Shown here: positions 45,270-52,934 of the stretch, in pieces
Layout of the letters: each line of letters starts with the position of its first letter
How positions within the stretch are numbered: the stretch's first letter is position 1
From: Aliishimia sp963678085
GTDB lineage: Bacteria > Pseudomonadota > Alphaproteobacteria > Rhodobacterales > Rhodobacteraceae
Length of the DNA: 64,000 nucleotides
Direction: 5' to 3'
Assembly: GCA_963678085.1 (NCBI GenBank)
Contig: OY782680.1
Coordinates: 1,426,001 to 1,490,000, forward strand
Program-made: the position numbers and the translations under genes
Notes under the pieces: generated by a model
What the model was told of the DNA's origin: nothing
Seen by the model: only the letters and a program-made list of their open reading frames with translations
The model's database searches: none

Positions 45270-45725
45270 ATGTCAGAAACCGATTTTGAACCGATGAGCA
45301 AAGCCGAAATTCTTGCCGCGCAAGAGGCTTGGGCGAAATATGTCACCGAGCAAGATGTGGAAAACCTGCTTGCCCTTTATGATCTTAGCGAGCCGGGCCA
45401 GTCGCTGCTGTTCAAGCCGACCTTGGCCGATGTGATCCGCTTGGACGAAAAAGGGGCGCGGGCCTATTTTGTTGGGGGTGATGCGGATTATCCGCAGGAT
45501 ACAGGCTTTCTGAACAAGGGATGGACACGCGTTGAGTTCAAAAGCGCTGCGGGCCCGATCCAGAGCGCTGGTGGCTTGGAATATAAGGATATGGGCCATT
45601 ATGCCTTTACCGATGGGGCAGGGGGCGTGACCCATGTGGATTACACATTTGTCTATCACAAGCGAAATGGCCGCGTGCTGATCTGCCTGCATCACTCTTC
45701 GCTGACTTGGTCTGCGGATGCGTGA
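45270..45725 (+). CDS. NTF2-like (CaMKII-association-like) protein
   Basis: 151 residues. The pattern AAQEAWAKYVTEQDVENLLALYD, a middle beta-sheet, and a VLICLHHSSLTW end matches the NTF2-like superfamily as in calcium/calmodulin-kinase association domain proteins of bacteria. Probably a dimeric small-molecule-binding fold or enzyme; function unknown. GGGAGCC ribosome-binding site. Monocistronic, downstream of maeB. Confidence 0.75.
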   Translation: MSETDFEPMSKAEILAAQEAWAKYVTEQDVENLLALYDLSEPGQSLLFKPTLADVIRLDEKGARAYFVGGDADYPQDTGFLNKGWTRVEFKSAAGPIQSAGGLEYKDMGHYAFTDGAGGVTHVDYTFVYHKRNGRVLICLHHSSLTWSADA

Positions 45726-45728
45726 AAT

Positions 45729-45835
45729 CTAAGCAGGTATTCGTGGTTTCCCCCACAAATACTTGCTTAGTGTTCTTTGATTTTGCAGGATTTTTATCCC
45801 AAAACCGGTGTCCACTTTTGGGAAATCTTGCTTAG
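45729..45835 (-). repeat. 107-bp double-hairpin intergenic repeat, copy 2
   Basis: Inverted copy of 8252-8358 with the same two palindromes and the same length. Read on the minus strand, the inner stem of hairpin 1 is CCCAAAA/TTTTGGG where copy 1 has CCGAAAA/TTTTCGG, a paired change that supports an RNA or DNA hairpin. Hairpin 2 is extended to GTGG/CCAC with some wobble pairs. It directly follows the stop of the NTF2-like gene. Confidence 0.85.
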
Positions 45836-46179
45836 GTGGAGCGCCTCTTTTGGGGCGCTGCACCCACGCCAAAACGCCCCGCATGGAGCCATTCCACCGG
45901 AGTTGCACATCAATATAGGGGAAAAGTGAGTTCGGACAGGGAACGGGCCCGTCAGACTTCGATGATCACCGCGTGTCAATAGCGGAGAAACAGCGTTTGC
46001 TCATCATTTTCCTGTCCGCGCCATCGCGACGAAAGAGGCTTAGCCAGGCTCCACATGCCCGTGCTCCAGCCACATTGACAGCGCGCGTCTTAGAAGCTTC
46101 GTGCGAGGAGTTCTACGCGGGATTGGTTAAGATTGCGTGAGAGATGCGCGCGGTGGCGCCTGACATCCACCCCAGCAAA
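45836..46179. other. Gap without recognisable gene
   Basis: 344 bp between two repeats. An AGCGCC/GGCGCT inverted repeat at its left end is the only structure seen; there is no T-tract. All open frames are short, lack start signals and match nothing I know. Confidence 0.5.
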
Positions 46180-46240
46180 GTGGGGGTTTTGCACCCCCAC
46201 ACCCCCGCAAGGTATTTACTGGCCAAATGAAGGGGGGCGG
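46180..46240 (+). repeat. G-tract hairpin intergenic repeat, copy C
   Basis: Almost identical to 6303-6361 (GTGGGGG-TTTTGCA-CCCCCAC, then ACCCCCGCAAGGTATTT and GGCCAAATGAAGGGGG); the difference is three bases in the spacer. About 40 kb from copy A and in the same orientation. Confidence 0.85.
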
Positions 46241-46257
46241 GGCCGAGGGGGGGAGAG

Positions 46258-46309
46258 GCTAGAGTAGAAAACGATCCTATTGAGCTATCTTGATCTGCTT
46301 GCACTTTAA
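46258..46309. repeat. Palindromic repeat element, copy 2 (short form)
   Basis: GCTAGAGTAGAAAACGATC followed after a CTATTGAGCTATCTT spacer by GATCTGCTTGCACTTTAACG, a near reverse complement. Same outer arms as 35387-35520, without the inner hairpin. It ends some 40 bp before the next gene. Confidence 0.6.
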
Positions 46310-46352
46310 CGATTAAGCTGACGCGGAATAGAGTGCTCAGGAGTGCAGATCT

Positions 46353-46883
46353 ATGAGTTTTGTTGTCGAAAAATGCGCTGAATCAGATTTACCGTTCTTG
46401 CCCGGTGGCGGATCGCCTAAAGCGACAATCCCAATTTTTTCGCAGCCAGATCCAGAAGATATTGAGGAGGGTGAAACCGAGCCTTACGAGTGGATGGATC
46501 TACGCTATGTGAAAGACAATCTGGGCCGTCTTATCGACGCGGATGAGGTCGTTTTGCAGGTTGCGGATGCAACGCTTGTCCTTACTTACCCGCTTGAAAA
46601 AGTGGCTATTCGTCGGCTTAGTGCTGAGAATGGGACCGGTTTCACGCGCGGCGAACTTATGCAGCGGATCGACGAGACCTATCGCAGAGTCTATGAGATC
46701 GAGGAGGCGAGCCAGTCATCGCCAACACCGGATGTTGAGAATCGCGGGGCGTTCATAAACAGACCCGCCTCTGATGGCGAATTTGGCATCTGGGGGCATG
46801 ATTACACCGATCTTGGCGTTTCTGGAATTGAAGTCCATGAAGCCGCGGGTGAAATTTGGCTTGATCCCGTGATGGAGAGTTAG
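46353..46883 (+). CDS. Hypothetical protein with IWGHDYTDL motif
   Basis: 176 residues, acidic, soluble, no signal peptide. Not recognised by name. Visible segments are EPYEWMDLRYVKDNLGRL, TLVLTYPLEKV, GTGFTRGELMQRIDETYRRVYE and FGIWGHDYTDLGVSGIEVHE. The (Y/F)GIWGHDxxDL pattern recalls a family of small unknown proteins with scattered distribution (recollection). It lies behind 600 bp of repeats. Confidence 0.65.
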   Translation: MSFVVEKCAESDLPFLPGGGSPKATIPIFSQPDPEDIEEGETEPYEWMDLRYVKDNLGRLIDADEVVLQVADATLVLTYPLEKVAIRRLSAENGTGFTRGELMQRIDETYRRVYEIEEASQSSPTPDVENRGAFINRPASDGEFGIWGHDYTDLGVSGIEVHEAAGEIWLDPVMES

Positions 46884-46910
46884 GGGGCGCCGTGCATGAG
46901 CCTAAAGATC

Positions 46911-47396
46911 CTATGGGCCCCACCGGGTGACTTTGCCTTTGATTCTTGCCCAGCTATCGGGGCTTAGGGCCAGTCCCAAAATGCGTTCCGGGTTGGTGGG
47001 GGGCGGCATGGCGACGTGTTCAAGTTTTTCAAATCCGAACCGGCTGTAATAGGGCGCATCCCCGACCAAAAGAACCCGCGCCCAGTGCGGCCCTGCCAGC
47101 TCAAGGCTTGAGCGGATGAGGTTATTTCCGAGCCCCTCGCCCTGCCGTGTGGGGTGCACCGCGATGGGCCCGAGCAAGAGCGCAGGTGCACCACCCACGG
47201 CAACAGGCCAATAGCGGATCGCGCCCGCAAGAATGCCCAGCTCATCGCGGGCAATCAGGCAGAGTTCGGGCACGGGCGCAACGCCCTCACGCAGACGATA
47301 GGAGCTGAGCGCCTCGCGCCCCGGTGCAAAGCATAGATCATAGAGCGCCTCGACCTCCCAGCGATCCTCTTCGCGCTCTTGCGCCAAATGATACAA
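46911..47396 (-). CDS. GNAT-family N-acetyltransferase (YhbS-like)
   Basis: 161 residues. Acetyl-CoA binding motif A is visible as LLGPIAVHPTRQGEGLGNNLIRSSLELA, followed by VLLVGDAPYYSRFGFEKL, typical for YhbS-type acetyltransferases. Acceptor unknown. Divergent from the flavin-reductase-like gene. Confidence 0.87.
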   Translation of the reverse strand: MYHLAQEREEDRWEVEALYDLCFAPGREALSSYRLREGVAPVPELCLIARDELGILAGAIRYWPVAVGGAPALLLGPIAVHPTRQGEGLGNNLIRSSLELAGPHWARVLLVGDAPYYSRFGFEKLEHVAMPPPTNPERILGLALSPDSWARIKGKVTRWGP

Positions 47397-47487
47397 CGCG
47401 CAGCCCCCCTCACAATCTGCACTCTTTCCCTGGCGCTTGGCCTAGCATGGGCCTAGAAGTTTGCCAAATGCATTGAGGAGCTTACCC

Positions 47488-48093
47488 ATGTTCTATCGCC
47501 CCAAAGATGGCCACGGTCTGCCGCATAACCCGTTTAACGCAATTGTCACGCCCCGCCCCATCGGTTGGATTTCATCCCAAGATGGAAATGGCGTGCAGAA
47601 CTTGGCGCCCTATTCCTTTTTCAACGCGGTGGCCTATGTGCCGCCCCAGGTCATGTTCGCCTCAACCACGCCAAAACCGGGCGAGACGGGTGAAAAAGAC
47701 AGCCTGAGCAATATCCGCGAAACCGGGGTTTTTGCGGTAAATATCGTGTCCGAGGCGCTGCTGGATGCGATGAATATCTCTGCGCAACATTTCGGCGCAG
47801 AGGTGGATGAGTTCGAACAGGCCGGGCTAGAGGCGGCGCGCTGTGAAACCATCGACTGCCCGCGCGTGGCTGAGGCGCCCGCCGTGCTAGAATGCCGCGC
47901 AACGCAAATCGTTAAGATCGAGGGCGAGACCAACCACGTTGTGTTCGGCGAAGTCACCGGCGTGCATATGCGCGATGACTGCCTGGTTGAGGGGCGCTTT
48001 GATGTGACGCGTTTTGCCCCGGCCAGCCGTTTGGGCTATCGCGATTATACAATTGTGCGCGAGGTGTTTGAGCTGGCCCGGCCTGATGAGTAG
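47488..48093 (+). CDS. Flavin reductase-like (FMN-binding split barrel) protein
   Basis: 201 residues with the DIM6/NTAB pattern: NAIVTPRPIGWISSQDGNGVQNLAPYSFFNAVAYVPPQVMFAS, NIRETGVFAVNIVSEALLDAMN and a HVVFGEVTGVHM end. It binds FMN and probably reduces it with NAD(P)H or supports a partner monooxygenase. The ATG after GAGGAG was chosen over nine extra codons upstream. Convergent with coaD. Confidence 0.87.
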   Translation: MFYRPKDGHGLPHNPFNAIVTPRPIGWISSQDGNGVQNLAPYSFFNAVAYVPPQVMFASTTPKPGETGEKDSLSNIRETGVFAVNIVSEALLDAMNISAQHFGAEVDEFEQAGLEAARCETIDCPRVAEAPAVLECRATQIVKIEGETNHVVFGEVTGVHMRDDCLVEGRFDVTRFAPASRLGYRDYTIVREVFELARPDE

Positions 48094-48095
48094 GC

Positions 48096-48587
48096 TTAGC
48101 CCAAGCGCTCTTGCAGGGACGTTTCGATGCGGGGCGGGACGAATTGGCTGACATCCCCGCCCAGGCGCGCGATTTCCTTGACCAGCTTTGAGGCAATGGC
48201 CTGGTGCTGGGGCTCGGCCATCAAGAACACGGTTTCAATGGATGAATCAAGGCGGCGGTTCATGGCAACCATTTGAAATTCATACTCAAAATCTGCTACG
48301 GCGCGCAAGCCGCGCACGATCATCTGCGCGCCCACATCGCGGGCGCAGTCGATCAGTAGGTTCTCAAAGGGATGCGCGACGATCTCAATGCCCAGAGATT
48401 GCGCCAACTCAGCGGTTTCGGCTTCGACCATGGCCACGCGCTCTTCCAGCGAAAAGAGCGGGCCCTTATCGCGATTGATCGCCACGCCGATCACAAGCTT
48501 ATCCACCAGCGTTGCCGTGCGGCGGATGATGTCCAGATGTCCCAAAGTGATGGGATCAAAAGTCCCAGGATAAAGAGCGACGCGCAT
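48096..48587 (-). CDS. coaD: Phosphopantetheine adenylyltransferase
   Basis: 163-residue enzyme of CoA synthesis, forming dephospho-CoA. The nucleotidyltransferase motif YPGTFDPITLGHLDII (TxGH) opens the protein, and VRGLRAVADFEYEFQMVAMNRRL is the substrate-binding core. Start placed at MRVALYPG, the family N-terminus. It ends 3 bp from the convergent flavin-reductase gene. Confidence 0.96.
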   Translation of the reverse strand: MRVALYPGTFDPITLGHLDIIRRTATLVDKLVIGVAINRDKGPLFSLEERVAMVEAETAELAQSLGIEIVAHPFENLLIDCARDVGAQMIVRGLRAVADFEYEFQMVAMNRRLDSSIETVFLMAEPQHQAIASKLVKEIARLGGDVSQFVPPRIETSLQERLG

Positions 48588-48685
48588 ATGTGACCCCCAC
48601 AAGTCTGTTTGCCGCAATCGAGCAAAAGGGGCGCGCAAATGCAATGGGCGTTAATGTCCCATGCTCTGCGCGCGCCTTTTGCGGC

Positions 48686-50467
48686 TCAGAAGTTTGCCGC
48701 ATCCAGTGCCATGACCGTCTCCGCACCGCTTTGTATGCGTGCCAGATGCGTTGCTGTCATGGGGAGTTGGCGGGCCATGTAATAACGCCCAGTGGCAAGC
48801 TTAGTCTCATAAAAGGCGGTATCGCTCGCGCCATTGCCAAGCGCCTCTTTCGCGGCCCAGCCCATGCGCGCCCACATCAGACCGAGGCAAACGTGGCCGA
48901 ACATATGCATGAAATCATATGAGCCCGCGAGTGCGTTATTGGGGTTGGTCATGCCGTTTTGCATGAAATACATGCCCGCCGCTTGCAGATCTTTGGAGGC
49001 CGCTTTCAAAGGTTCTAGGAAGTCTTTGTCAAATGCTTCATCCTTGCCTTTCAGTTCGCCAATCTGGTTTTTGACCAGCTCAAAGAACGCCATCACATGC
49101 TTGCCGCCATCCTGCGCCAGCTTGCGCCCGACCAGATCAAGCGCCTGCACACCATTGGCACCCTCATAGATCATCGCAATCCGCGCATCGCGGGTATATT
49201 GGGACATACCCCATTCTTCGATATAGCCATGCCCGCCATAGATTTGCTGGGCCTTGACAGTGTTGTCATAGCCGACATCCGTCAAGAAACCCTTAATCAC
49301 CGGGGTGAGCAGCGAAACCAGCCCATCCGCCGCTTTGTCACCGGCGCGATGCGCTTGGTCGATCAGCGTTGCGCCCCATAAAATAAAGGCCCGCCCGCCC
49401 TCAGCAAAGCTCTTTTGATCCATGAGCGAGCGGCGGATATCGGGATGCACGATCAGCGGGTCTGCCGGGCCATCGGGGTTTTTCGCGCCCGTCACATCAC
49501 GCCCTTGCAAGCGGTCCTTGGCGTATTCCAGCGCGTTTTGATAGGCCACATCAGCCTGCGCCAGCCCTTGCATGCCCACGCCAAGCCGCGCCTCATTCAT
49601 CATGGTAAACATCGCGCGCATGCCTTTATGCATGTCACCAATCAGATAGCCGGTCGCCTCATCGTAATTCATCACACAGGTGGAATTGCCGTGAATGCCC
49701 ATCTTTTCTTCGATCTTGCCGCAGGACACACCGTTACGCGCCCCGAGGCTGCCATCATCGTTCACCATGAATTTCGGCACAATGAAGAGTGACACGCCCT
49801 TAATCCCCTCGGGCCCGCCCGTAATCTTGGCCAGCACCAGATGGATAATATTCTCGGCCATGTCATGCTCACCCGCGGAGATAAAGATTTTCTGGCCCGA
49901 GATCTTATAACTGCCATCCTCTTGCGGTTCGGCCTTGGTGCGCATCATGCCCAGATCCGTGCCGCAATGGGGCTCGGTCAGGTTCATGGTGCCGGTCCAT
50001 TCGCAGCTGACCATTTTGGGCAGATAGGTGTCTTTCTGCGCGTCCGATCCATGCGCCAGGATCGCTGAGGCCGCGCCATGGGTCAGGCCCTGATACATAG
50101 TAAAGGCTTGATTTGATGCAGAAAACATCTCGCCCACGGCGGTGCCCACCACATAGGGCATGTTCTGCCCGCCATATTGTTCGGGCATATCCAGTCCCGG
50201 CCAGCCGCCCTCTTTGACCTGCTCAAACGCCTCTTTGAACCCGCTTGGGGTGCGCACAACGCCGTTTTCCAGCGTGCAGCCCTCAGTGTCGCCCACCACA
50301 TTGAGCGGCTGTAGCACATCGCGGCAAATCTTGCCCGCCTCGGTCAGAATCGCGTCGGTAAAATCGGCCTCTAGCTCATCATAGCCGGGGATCTCAGAGC
50401 CGCTCACGTTCAGCACATCATGCAGAACGAATTGCATATCTTTGGTGGGAGGGGTGTAACTCGGCAT
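48686..50467 (-). CDS. Large acyl-CoA dehydrogenase (DmdC/AcdA-like)
   Basis: 593-residue FAD enzyme of the long acyl-CoA dehydrogenase class with an extra C-terminal domain. Motifs: MNLTEPHCGTDLGMMRTKA (about 165), GQKIFISAGEHDMAENIIHL, and IYGGHGYIEEWGMSQYTRDARI with IYEGANGVQALDLVGRKL holding the catalytic Glu. Relatives include 3-methylthiopropionyl-CoA dehydrogenases and medium/long-chain enzymes; which substrate applies here is open. It follows the MerR gene by 21 bp and is probably its target. Confidence 0.9.
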   Translation of the reverse strand: MPSYTPPTKDMQFVLHDVLNVSGSEIPGYDELEADFTDAILTEAGKICRDVLQPLNVVGDTEGCTLENGVVRTPSGFKEAFEQVKEGGWPGLDMPEQYGGQNMPYVVGTAVGEMFSASNQAFTMYQGLTHGAASAILAHGSDAQKDTYLPKMVSCEWTGTMNLTEPHCGTDLGMMRTKAEPQEDGSYKISGQKIFISAGEHDMAENIIHLVLAKITGGPEGIKGVSLFIVPKFMVNDDGSLGARNGVSCGKIEEKMGIHGNSTCVMNYDEATGYLIGDMHKGMRAMFTMMNEARLGVGMQGLAQADVAYQNALEYAKDRLQGRDVTGAKNPDGPADPLIVHPDIRRSLMDQKSFAEGGRAFILWGATLIDQAHRAGDKAADGLVSLLTPVIKGFLTDVGYDNTVKAQQIYGGHGYIEEWGMSQYTRDARIAMIYEGANGVQALDLVGRKLAQDGGKHVMAFFELVKNQIGELKGKDEAFDKDFLEPLKAASKDLQAAGMYFMQNGMTNPNNALAGSYDFMHMFGHVCLGLMWARMGWAAKEALGNGASDTAFYETKLATGRYYMARQLPMTATHLARIQSGAETVMALDAANF

Positions 50468-50488
50468 GGTCGGTGTCCTTAAATCGGA

Positions 50489-50890
50489 TTATTCAGCTGC
50501 TTTTTTAGGTGTTTTCATGGAGGCGATGATTTTTTCGCCCCATTTTAGTTGTTCGCGCAGATCGGCAATGGCCTCGTCCAGCTCACTGCGCTGGTGTTCC
50601 ATATCCGCAAGTCGCTGGCGCGCGATGTCATAGGTGCGCTCCAATTGGGTTTGTTGTTGATCGCCCATGTCATAGAGTTCAAGCAATTGGCGAATTTCTT
50701 CGAGGCTGAACCCAAAGCGTTTCCCGCGCAAAATAAGCTTGAGGCGCGCGCGATCCCGCTTGGTAAATAGCCGCTTTTGCCCTTCGCGCATGGGAAAGAG
50801 CAGCTCTTTGGCCTCGTAAAACCGCAACGTGCGCGGGGTCACATCAAAGGCGTCGCACATTTCGCGAATGGTGTAGGTCGTTTCGGTCAT
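50489..50890 (-). CDS. MerR-family transcriptional regulator
   Basis: 133 residues. An N-terminal winged helix (TYTIREMCDAFDVTPRTLRFYEAKELLFP) with RLFTKRDRARLKLILRGKRFGFSLEEI is classic MerR; a C-terminal coiled coil (about 75-120) dimerises. It has no Cys metal site. It resembles LiuR-type regulators of branched-chain amino-acid and fatty-acid breakdown, which fits the neighbouring dehydrogenase. A perfect palindrome lies just upstream. Start was set at the ATG giving MTETTY; a further 18-codon extension is unlikely. Confidence 0.88.
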   Translation of the reverse strand: MTETTYTIREMCDAFDVTPRTLRFYEAKELLFPMREGQKRLFTKRDRARLKLILRGKRFGFSLEEIRQLLELYDMGDQQQTQLERTYDIARQRLADMEHQRSELDEAIADLREQLKWGEKIIASMKTPKKAAE

Positions 50891-50945
50891 TCTTGGCTCG
50901 ATCATCTGCCGCAGGTCGCGGTGCTGAGCCCAATATAAGACCACG

Positions 50946-50959
50946 TTACGTTAACGTAA
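50946..50959. promoter_or_regulatory. Perfect 14-bp palindrome, candidate MerR operator
   Basis: TTACGTTAACGTAA is its own reverse complement, about 55 bp ahead of the merR start. Position and symmetry suit autoregulation of the merR/acyl-CoA-dehydrogenase operon. The pattern recalls LiuR-type operators (recollection). Confidence 0.6.
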
Positions 50960-51005
50960 GTTATACGTTGCGTCACAAATTGTGCTTATGGTTAATCACG
51001 TAGCG

Positions 51006-52037
51006 TCAAGAAAGATCGGCGCCAACGGCCTCTTTTACATTGGCAAACCCATCGGCTTCCAGCAGCGCGTCAAGCTCTTCTGCGATTTGCACCGCAAGGC
51101 TGAGCCCGCCATAAACCAAGGCGGTATAAAGCTGAATCGCTGACGCCCCGGCCCGGATTTTCGCATAAGCTTGCGCGCCCGTTGCCACACCGCCCACCCC
51201 GATCAAAGGGATGTGTGTTTGCTTTGCCAGCTGGGCGAGCACCTTGGTGGATTTTTCAAACAGAGGCTGGCCCGATAGCCCGCCTTTCTCGCTGGCATGC
51301 GCGCTTTTTAGCCCGGTGCGATCAAGCGTCGTGTTGGTGGCGATGATCGCGGCAACCCCTGTTTTTTCAGCAATATCAGCAATTTCACTGATTTCTGTGT
51401 CGCCCAGATCCGGGGCAATTTTCAAAAATACTGGGCAGGTGCCCCGAACCTGCATCACGCCGGAAAGCAGCGCATGCAGCGCCTCGGCCCCTTGCAGATC
51501 GCGCAGCTTTTCAGTGTTGGGGGAGGAGACGTTAACAGTTGCAAAGTCCAAGTGATCCCGGCAGCGCTCAAGCACTTGCGCGAAATCCGCCGCACGATCA
51601 GCGCTGTCTTTATTGGCCCCGAGATTGAGCCCGATCACAGCATTTTGTGGCCGTTGTGCTAGGCGCTCAGCAATGATTTGCATCCCCTGATTATTAAAGC
51701 CAAAGCGGTTAATCGCCGCGTGATCTTCGCTTAGCCGAAAGAGGCGGGGCTTTGGGTTTCCCGGCTGCGGGCGCGGCGTCGCAGCGCCCACTTCGATAAA
51801 ACCAAAACCGGCTTGCGAAAGCGGCGCAAGCGCTTGTGCGTTTTTGTCAAACCCAGCGGCGAGCCCCACCGGATTGGGCAAGCTGATCCCCGCAATCTCG
51901 GTGCGAAGCCGCTCAGAGCGATAGGGCCCAGGGCAGGGCGTTAACCCCATTTGTAGTGCCTTAACCGACAACCCATGTGCGCGCTCTGGGTCAAATCGGT
52001 GAAGGAGCGAAAGCCCAACCCTTTCAAACAGGCTCAT
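51006..52037 (-). CDS. pyrD: Dihydroorotate dehydrogenase (quinone), class 2
   Basis: 343 residues, membrane-associated flavoenzyme of pyrimidine synthesis. An N-terminal helix (LFERVGLSLLHRFDPERAHGL) docks to the membrane. NPVGLAAGFDKN binds FMN and TVNVSSPNTEKLRDLQ contains the catalytic Ser region. GVGGVATGAQAYAKIRAGASAIQLYTAL closes the barrel. It overlaps the DUF1330 gene by 4 bp. Confidence 0.96.
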   Translation of the reverse strand: MSLFERVGLSLLHRFDPERAHGLSVKALQMGLTPCPGPYRSERLRTEIAGISLPNPVGLAAGFDKNAQALAPLSQAGFGFIEVGAATPRPQPGNPKPRLFRLSEDHAAINRFGFNNQGMQIIAERLAQRPQNAVIGLNLGANKDSADRAADFAQVLERCRDHLDFATVNVSSPNTEKLRDLQGAEALHALLSGVMQVRGTCPVFLKIAPDLGDTEISEIADIAEKTGVAAIIATNTTLDRTGLKSAHASEKGGLSGQPLFEKSTKVLAQLAKQTHIPLIGVGGVATGAQAYAKIRAGASAIQLYTALVYGGLSLAVQIAEELDALLEADGFANVKEAVGADLS

Positions 52038-52465
52038 GCGAAACCGGCCCCAATATCTCGCGGCGCAGTCCTAATCAGCCGCGAGGTTTCGACAGCCGCT
52101 TGACGATGAATGACCGCCTTTTTGTATTCGGGGTCGGTCACCATAGCCAAAAATGCGCCCGCATTCGGATATTCAGCTATGAAGCAAGCCTCCCATGTCT
52201 CGTCACCTGGCCCAATTAACATCGCTTCGAACCCTCCGCGCCAAACAATGCGACCACCGACGCGGGATAAAACAGGGGCGCTATCGGTTCCATACCGCGC
52301 GTAGGCCTCGGCGCCACTTAATTCGGCCTCAGCAAGTTCATGCCCGTCTGGGTAGGCAGCCTCCTCGCGAAACTTGACCAAGTTCAACATGTGAATCTTG
52401 GTGGTGCGATCAAGCGCCTTAAACGCCTCAAACTGCGCGCGCTCAGGATCGACGAAGCGGCTCAT
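52034..52465 (-). CDS. DUF1330-like protein
   Basis: 143 residues with a ferredoxin-like fold: KIHMLNLVKFREEA, GAEAYARYGTDSAPVLSRVGGRIVW and CFIAEYPNAGAFLAMVTDPEYKKAVIHRQAAVE match the DUF1330/NIPSNAP-like superfamily. Function unknown. It overlaps pyrD by 4 bp and DUF952 by 4 bp, so the three are one operon. Confidence 0.85.
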   Translation of the reverse strand: MSRFVDPERAQFEAFKALDRTTKIHMLNLVKFREEAAYPDGHELAEAELSGAEAYARYGTDSAPVLSRVGGRIVWRGGFEAMLIGPGDETWEACFIAEYPNAGAFLAMVTDPEYKKAVIHRQAAVETSRLIRTAPRDIGAGFA

Positions 52466-52794
52466 AACCCCTCCGGGAATTGATGGACCCCGTTCACCTC
52501 AGGAAGTGGGTAAGTGTCTATCACGTCTCCTATTTTCAAGTCTCGATAAAGATGCGGAAACAAAGCGCCTCCGCGAGAAACCTCCCATTTCAACGCATCT
52601 CCTAGCTGCGCCTCGTCCACCGCCAACAGCACGAGATCCCCTGCGCCCGCAAAATGCTTTTTCGCGGTGTCCCGCATCTGCTGAGCAGCTGAGAAATGGA
52701 TGTACCCATCTGCTATATCTACCGGCGCGCCTTCTGTCGTGCCGTCTTGTTGCAACTGTGCCCATTCATGGGGCCTGAAAATTTTGTAGATCAT
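52462..52794 (-). CDS. DUF952-family protein
   Basis: 110 residues. IYKIFRPHEWAQLQ, DGYIHFSAAQQMRDTAKKHF and LKWEVSRGGALFPHLYRDL match the DUF952 fold, distantly related to ADP-ribosyltransferases. No known role. First gene of the DUF952-DUF1330-pyrD operon, a neighbourhood frequent in Rhodobacteraceae as I recall. Confidence 0.87.
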   Translation of the reverse strand: MIYKIFRPHEWAQLQQDGTTEGAPVDIADGYIHFSAAQQMRDTAKKHFAGAGDLVLLAVDEAQLGDALKWEVSRGGALFPHLYRDLKIGDVIDTYPLPEVNGVHQFPEGL

Positions 52795-52934
52795 AGGTGT
52801 GAAGTGCCGGTTAACGAGGCTTGCGTCAACCCTTTCAATTTGAACTAAGTTTGAAGTGAAAAGAGGGCGAGGGCTAAGAAACTCTTCACCCTGTTTGAGT
52901 AGTCTTCAAATGTTAGCGTTTCGAAGGGCATGTG

